In this document: piece by piece, positions 36,272-40,379 of the stretch
Position numbering within the stretch: the first letter of the stretch is position 1
Layout of the letters: every line of letters begins with the position of its first letter
IMG/VR virus record: IMGVR_UViG_3300008259_000154
Location: 1 to 40,379 of that record
Length of the DNA: 40,379 nt
From: a virus
Direction: 5' to 3' (one strand)
The notes under the pieces: generated by a model
Seen by the model: the letters and a program-made list of their open reading frames with translations, nothing else
The model's database searches: none
Told to the model about the DNA's origin: nothing
Made by a program: the position numbers and the translations under genes

Positions 36272-36300
36272 TTGACACTAATTACGTTTTGCGGTATAAT
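36272..36300 (+). promoter_or_regulatory. Consensus sigma70 promoter (TTGACA-17-TATAAT)
   Basis: Perfect -35 (36272-36277), 17-base spacer, perfect -10 (36295-36300). The gene start is 26 bases beyond the -10 with GGAGGA between, so this is a complete promoter-leader-RBS unit. Confidence 0.85.
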
Positions 36301-36326
36301 ATATTATAAATTGGAGGATTAGTCCT

Positions 36327-37424
36327 ATGGCGATGGCTGCAAAACGTAGAGCAAATGCTCATGCTTCTCTTAACCGAAAAGCTGATGAGCCGATGTTAGA
36401 TCAAGACAACTACAATGTCTCAATTTCGAGAGCATTGCAATGGTATACTTTAAACGCAGACGACAAACTGCGTCGCAAGTATGCCATTGAGTATTTCGCA
36501 AAACAAAATAAGAAAAAAGAAGTCATTGCAATCAGCAGGGCAGAAGATTATGATGTGCGCCAACTTGGTACACTTTGTCGTTTGATTGCAAATGGTAATA
36601 CACTTTCTGAAGACCATATGGGTGCACTCAACAATATGGTCAAGAATATTATGAGTAAAGAAATACCCACTGTAACTAAACAGGATACATCAGTCAGTGT
36701 TCCTGTGGTTTCTATTCAAGACCGCATGGAAGAAAAGGCACATCAACTCGCTGCCGAGATCGATGCTGCGATTGATGATTTTATTATCAACAGAACATCC
36801 GACTTCTCAACAAAGAACTATCTGCTAACCAATAGCGTTGCAGCACCCATTGCCAAACGCATTGGTGAGATGTATGTTAGTACACTGAATGAGTTGAATG
36901 CGGTTCTTGCTGGTGACGATGAACAGCTGGTTGAGGGTTACTCTCAATTCTCTAAACGAGAGTTAAAGAAATTCATCCAGTTTATGGAATCAATCATCCA
37001 AGACTGCCAACAACAAGTACAGACTGCCAAGGCAACTCGTGCGCCACGCAAGCGTAAGGCTACGAATCCTAACAAGGTAGTTTCTAAGATGAAGTACTTG
37101 AAAGAGTTTGCTGAATTGAAACTCAAGTCATGTAACCCAGTTGACATTATCACTGCAACTGAGTTGTGGGTATATAATACGAAGTATCGTAAGGTTACTG
37201 TCTACAAAGCAGATGTTGGGTCATTGTCTGTTAAAGGTACGACTATCCTTGGATTTAGTGTCAGCGAGTCTAAGACTATGACACTACGCAAACCAGAAGA
37301 ATTCTTCAATGGATTGTCTATGGGTAAGAGAGCATTGAATGGTGCTTTCAAGAAATTGACCACGAAGCCAACTGTGCCGAATGGTCGTGTGAATGAAGAA
37401 TGTGTATTGCTGGGAGCATTTTAA
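36327..37424 (+). CDS. Conserved T4-like protein between dsbA and rnh (365 residues)
   Basis: A 365-residue protein I recognise as a conserved family of marine T4-like phages but without known function. The N-terminus is basic (AAKRRANAHASLNRKA), then helical (RKYAIEYFAKQNKKKEV). A central helical segment ends in a highly basic linker (KATRAPRKRKATNPNKV), followed by a beta-rich C-terminal domain (ELWVYNTKYRKVTVYK, VKGTTILGFSVSESKTMTLRKPEEF, GRVNEECVLLGAF). The basic linker suggests nucleic-acid binding. It is driven by the strongest promoter of the region, so it may be abundant early. Its stop overlaps the RNase H start (TAATG). Confidence 0.75.
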   Translation: MAMAAKRRANAHASLNRKADEPMLDQDNYNVSISRALQWYTLNADDKLRRKYAIEYFAKQNKKKEVIAISRAEDYDVRQLGTLCRLIANGNTLSEDHMGALNNMVKNIMSKEIPTVTKQDTSVSVPVVSIQDRMEEKAHQLAAEIDAAIDDFIINRTSDFSTKNYLLTNSVAAPIAKRIGEMYVSTLNELNAVLAGDDEQLVEGYSQFSKRELKKFIQFMESIIQDCQQQVQTAKATRAPRKRKATNPNKVVSKMKYLKEFAELKLKSCNPVDIITATELWVYNTKYRKVTVYKADVGSLSVKGTTILGFSVSESKTMTLRKPEEFFNGLSMGKRALNGAFKKLTTKPTVPNGRVNEECVLLGAF

Positions 37425-38317
37425 TGATATTGGTTGATTATAGTCAGGTTGCACTTGCAGCTATCTTAACTTTCCAACGAGAGTTAAAGGGTACTGAAGC
37501 AGAAGTGAAGAATCTTATTCGACATGTGACACTGTCCACATTGAAGTCATACAAGAAAAAGTATGGCAAAGAATATGGTGAGATGGTTATCTGTTGTGAT
37601 GGTCGCAAGTACTGGAGGAAAGATTTCTTTCCTAACTACAAAGCATCACGCAAGAAAAATCGTGAAGCATCCGATCTGGATTGGAAGTTAATCTTTGATA
37701 CACTATCAGAGATGCGAGATGACTTGGCTGTTTACTTTCCGTATCGAGTTATTCATCTGGAACAGGCAGAGGCAGATGATGTTATCGCTGTGATGACTAA
37801 GTGGCTCCAGACTAACAATCAATGCGTCCAAGGGTTGGTTGAGGAACCACAGAAGATTCTTATTCTTTCTTCTGACAAAGACTTCAAGCAACTGCAATTG
37901 TATCCTACTGTGAAGCAGTGGTCACCAATGCAGAAGAAGTATGTTACTGCAACTCAGAAAGAGATCCATGAGTTTATGATTGAGCATATCGTCAAAGGTG
38001 ACTCTGGTGATGGTATTCCAAACATTCTGAGTAAGGATGATGTGTTCGTTAATGCTGAGCGTCAAAAGACTGTATCATCTAAACGACTGCAGGAATTTAT
38101 CGATAATGGATTCATCGCATGCCGTAATGATGAAGAGCGACGTAACTGGCATCGTAACTCTACATTGGTAGCATTCGAACATATTCCAGAAGAAGTTACA
38201 CAGAACATCGTACAAGTGTATCTAAATACTAAGCCAAATAACGATAAGATGAAGATCATGAACTATCTCATGGAACATCGTTGTCGATTACTATTAGACG
38301 AAATTGAGGATTTTTAA
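37424..38317 (+). CDS. rnh: RNase H-like 5'-3' exonuclease (T4 Rnh/FEN family)
   Basis: A 297-residue FEN-type nuclease: ILVDYSQVAL at the N-terminus (first metal Asp), MVICCDGRKYWRKDFFPNYKASRKKNR (helical arch with Lys/Arg), LEQAEADDVIA (metal acidic cluster), ILSSDKDFKQLQ, and KGDSGDGIPNIL. T4 RNase H removes RNA primers from lagging-strand fragments. I chose ATG 37424, overlapping the upstream TAA and preceded by GGGAG; ATG 37400 is in frame but would add eight residues not seen in relatives. It pairs with the helicase, primase and recombinase genes of the same phage. Confidence 0.9.
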   Translation: MILVDYSQVALAAILTFQRELKGTEAEVKNLIRHVTLSTLKSYKKKYGKEYGEMVICCDGRKYWRKDFFPNYKASRKKNREASDLDWKLIFDTLSEMRDDLAVYFPYRVIHLEQAEADDVIAVMTKWLQTNNQCVQGLVEEPQKILILSSDKDFKQLQLYPTVKQWSPMQKKYVTATQKEIHEFMIEHIVKGDSGDGIPNILSKDDVFVNAERQKTVSSKRLQEFIDNGFIACRNDEERRNWHRNSTLVAFEHIPEEVTQNIVQVYLNTKPNNDKMKIMNYLMEHRCRLLLDEIEDF

Positions 38318-38740
38318 ATGAGAAAATATGTAACAGAAATGCTTAAAGAAATCAATGCTGATACAACAACATTGGACAAGTACAAAGAAGATGCAGCACT
38401 GAAAATTATCTTTGATTATGCATTCGATCCAACCAAGAAGTTTATTCTTCCAGAAGGTGAGCCACCATTCAAACCAGCAGATGAACCACTGGGTATGACT
38501 CCAACAAATATGTTCAATGAGGTTAGACGATTCTACGTATTCTGTCGTACTGATTTGAAACCTATCAAACGAGAGAGCCTATTCGTTTCTTTCTTGGAAG
38601 GTATTCATCCAGACGAAGCTAAGTTGATGCTTGCCATTAAAGACCAGAAGCTAACGAAGTTATATCCAAAGATTACACGTAAGCTGTTGGAGTCTCATAA
38701 CTTGATCAAACCCATTGTGAAGGAAACTAAAGATGCCTAA
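38318..38740 (+). CDS. DUF6433-like T4-family protein
   Basis: A 140-residue protein with the pattern KEDAALKIIFDYAFDPTKKFILPEGEPPFKPADEPLG, SPTNMFNEVRRF-like segment, ESLFVSFLEGIHPDEAKLMLAIKDQKL and LYPKITRKLLES, which I associate with the phage family DUF6433 (name from memory). It is conserved in T4-like phages next to replication genes; function not known. It starts right at the RNase H stop and its end overlaps the next gene by 8 bases, so it belongs to the rnh operon. Confidence 0.75.
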   Translation: MRKYVTEMLKEINADTTTLDKYKEDAALKIIFDYAFDPTKKFILPEGEPPFKPADEPLGMTPTNMFNEVRRFYVFCRTDLKPIKRESLFVSFLEGIHPDEAKLMLAIKDQKLTKLYPKITRKLLESHNLIKPIVKETKDA

Positions 38741-39221
38741 TTGGTGCAGCAACTCAGCAACACTGTTTCATGAACTTAAAGAGAAAGTTGATGCTCTTGA
38801 GCAGGAACTACAAAAAGGTGATGACGCCAGAGTGTTAAATCATCTTGTACCATGTCCTCCAGAAGAAAAAGAAAACTGGTACATGTGGAATGTAAACAAC
38901 TGGGGTACTAAATGGGATGCTACAATCTATGATTGGCAACGAGTTGATGAACATACTATCTTTATAAGTTTTGATACAGCATGGTCGCCACCAAGTACAT
39001 TGTATGAAGTGATTGGTGATGAGGAATGGATTATCAAAGCACACTACCATGAACCTGGGATGGGATTTATTGGTAAGTTTGAAGACGGTATCGATGAGTA
39101 CTACGAATACGATCTTTCAGACAGAGGAAGTATCGAACTGCTTCCAGAGGATGTCATTGAATATGGCAATCTAATGGAAGAACACGAGATGTGGGTAGAG
39201 AATAATGAAGAGGATGAATAA
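38733..39221 (+). CDS. DUF1281/YubB-like ferredoxin-fold protein
   Basis: A 162-residue protein starting MPNWCSNSATL, with the later NNWGTKWDA and FISFDTAWSPPSTLY segments, the marks of the DUF1281 (YubB-like) family common on plasmids and phages. The C-terminus is very acidic (NEEDE). The function is unknown; the fold is ferredoxin-like in the family. It is coupled to both neighbours (8-base overlap, then TAATG). Confidence 0.85.
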   Translation: MPNWCSNSATLFHELKEKVDALEQELQKGDDARVLNHLVPCPPEEKENWYMWNVNNWGTKWDATIYDWQRVDEHTIFISFDTAWSPPSTLYEVIGDEEWIIKAHYHEPGMGFIGKFEDGIDEYYEYDLSDRGSIELLPEDVIEYGNLMEEHEMWVENNEEDE

Positions 39222-39973
39222 TGTTTTGGATTAAACCATCAGTGATAAATGTAGACTGTTTCACATTTAACGATACAGCGTATACAAATTTTGCTCCAGA
39301 TATAGCAAGTAAATTTTATCCGAAGGAATTTAAGAAACTTGATAATAGTATTAGATTGAAAAATAATCCAAATATTAATTCTAAACTAATGAGTGAAATG
39401 AATACTATTAGATTGTGTAATGGAGTGACAGATTTATATACTAATGGATTTATTTTACCTAGTTGGCAGGATATAATTCTAGAATCTACTATAGATGGTA
39501 ATATCTTTCTAGACGAAAGAACTTCCAATATGTTAAATAAACCAGCTATACAGATACACGACAGATGGCAATTTGGAAATGATTTATATCCTGCATTTAA
39601 TCATGTTAAATTACTTTCTCACTGGTTCTTTAAAGAAAAAACTGGTGTTCAATTTACATGGAACATGTGTGATTGGGATAGATCAGATATTGCAGATAAA
39701 GTAAGAATATTATCTGCTGTGCTTGATTTTAAACACCAGACAGCTACTAATGTTAATATGTTTATTAAAAAAGATAGTACGATTTCTTATAATGCTGGAG
39801 ATCCTCTAGTCCATTTAATTCCACTATCAGAAAAGCGTGTGAAGATACATAAACATCTTTTGTCTGTGGAAGAATATGATAGAACTACAATTATGCAGGG
39901 AGTGAAGATGTCTTATAATAATCATAGAAAATTAACAGCAGAAGCTAAGTGTCCCTTCGGGTTTGGAAAATGA
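39221..39973 (+). CDS. Unknown 250-residue phage protein, DUF6065-like
   Basis: A 250-residue protein. The sequence includes LPSWQDIILEST, FNHVKLLSHWFFKEKTGVQFTWNMCDWDR, VLDFKHQTATNVNMF and AGDPLVHLIPLSEKRVKI, resembling phage cupin-like DUF6065-type proteins, though I am not certain of the family. There is no HxD...H triad, so it is not a standard 2OG oxygenase. Its codon use is more A/T-rich than the neighbouring genes (many ATA/AGA/TTA), suggesting separate ancestry. It is coupled to DUF1281 by TAATG and overlaps dCMP deaminase by 4 bases. Confidence 0.6.
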   Translation: MFWIKPSVINVDCFTFNDTAYTNFAPDIASKFYPKEFKKLDNSIRLKNNPNINSKLMSEMNTIRLCNGVTDLYTNGFILPSWQDIILESTIDGNIFLDERTSNMLNKPAIQIHDRWQFGNDLYPAFNHVKLLSHWFFKEKTGVQFTWNMCDWDRSDIADKVRILSAVLDFKHQTATNVNMFIKKDSTISYNAGDPLVHLIPLSEKRVKIHKHLLSVEEYDRTTIMQGVKMSYNNHRKLTAEAKCPFGFGK

Positions 39974-40379
39974 AACAAAAATGGGCTGAAGCATTTATGG
40001 ATACAGCTGAGAGGTTTGCTCAGTTGTCTTCTGCTAAGCGTTTGCATGTTGGTGCTGTTGTAGTTAAAGATGATCGTATCATCTCAATTGGCTACAATGG
40101 AATGCCATCTGGCTGGGATAATAACTGTGAGTTTGTTTTCACACATCCACAAACAAAGATCGATGAGTTAGTGTCACGTAAAGAGGTGTTACATGCTGAA
40201 ACAAATGCGATTGCAAAGCTGGCTAAGTCTAACGAATCTGGTATGGGTGCTACTATGTTTATTACCCATGCTCCATGTTTGGACTGTGCCAAACTTATAT
40301 TCCAAAGTGGTATTGGGAGTGTTCTATATCGGAACTCTTATCGGGATACTGCTGGTATCGATTTTCTCAAAAAATGTAA
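39970..40379 (+). CDS. dCMP deaminase (3' end beyond window)
   Basis: An in-frame sequence from ATG 39970 to the window edge without a stop encodes at least 136 residues. The zinc-binding signature is H75-A-E77 with P102-C103-L-D-C106, and VGAVVVKDDRIISIGYNGMPSG is the substrate-site region. It converts dCMP to dUMP, feeding thymidylate synthesis by ThyX (24.5 kb). The usual length is about 150-190 residues, so only the C-terminus is missing. Allosteric residues cannot be judged. The start overlaps the upstream stop (ATGA). Confidence 0.92.
   Translation, partial: MKQKWAEAFMDTAERFAQLSSAKRLHVGAVVVKDDRIISIGYNGMPSGWDNNCEFVFTHPQTKIDELVSRKEVLHAETNAIAKLAKSNESGMGATMFITHAPCLDCAKLIFQSGIGSVLYRNSYRDTAGIDFLKKC

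Noticed and set aside
39221-39973. Fourth 2OG oxygenase
   Set aside because: The product has no HxD...H triad despite a beta-rich, cupin-like look.
1-40379. tRNA genes, CRISPR arrays, integrase or attachment sites
   Set aside because: No cloverleaf-like sequence, spaced repeats or recombinase motifs were seen on reading; a dedicated tRNA scan was not possible.

Overview
The window looks like part of the genome of a lytic, T4-like tailed phage with low GC, infecting a Gram-negative bacterium. The evidence is a T4-type replication set (UvsX recombinase, gp41-like helicase, gp61-like primase, RNase H, a DsbA-like protein), class Ia ribonucleotide reductase, ThyX, dCMP deaminase, GroES, a Dps-like ferritin, a spanin pair, and dense same-strand packing with many TAATG/ATGA stop-start overlaps. 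All supported genes are on the + strand. I see no integrase, tRNA or CRISPR array, and no gene-free stretch longer than about 170 bases. The dCMP deaminase gene runs off the right edge, and the first gene starts exactly at base 1 and may be cut.

Layout. 1-3805: Asp/Asn hydroxylase-like oxygenase, GroES, thioredoxin, UvsX, a small protein and the gp41-like helicase. 3815-9254: a tightly coupled cluster holding a TET/JBP-type dioxygenase, a class II glutamine amidotransferase, a GNAT/Mom-like transferase, a protein resembling amino acid:DNA transferases (aGPT-PPlase clade 2), a small protein, a P-loop kinase resembling 5-hydroxymethyl-dU DNA kinases, and a zincin. I read it as a DNA base hypermodification pathway, probably acting on thymine. 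9284-21356: virion and head-associated genes. Several start with a short motif like the T4 capsid-targeting sequence and carry (L/I)xE sites like those cut by the gp21 prohead protease. They include a HAD phosphatase, a ligase-like KxDG nucleotidyltransferase, two HxGH-type nucleotidyltransferases, DUF5824/DUF6321-like modules, a Dps and an Ig-like protein.

21411-23395: conserved T4-like proteins and a lysis cassette (i-spanin, o-spanin, XhlA-like protein). 23454-28470: primase, ThyX, nrdA split in two frames with an apparent internal deletion, a class I GATase-like protein, and nrdB. 28490-33225: outer-membrane barrel, zinc ribbon, SegE-like GIY-YIG nuclease, membrane proteins, 3-TM holin-like protein and SNase-like nuclease, closed by a strong terminator. 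33356-40379: small early-type genes, MazG-like protein, another 2OG oxygenase, DsbA-like protein, a 365-residue protein, RNase H, small conserved proteins and dCMP deaminase.

Transcription. Six sigma70-type promoters with exactly 17-base spacers and perfect TATAAT boxes lie at about 504, 10686, 23399, 33297, 35144 and 36272. Two CTAAATA boxes, before the genes at 9284 and 13248, may be late promoters. Family names are from recognition of motifs in the translated sequence; no database search was run.
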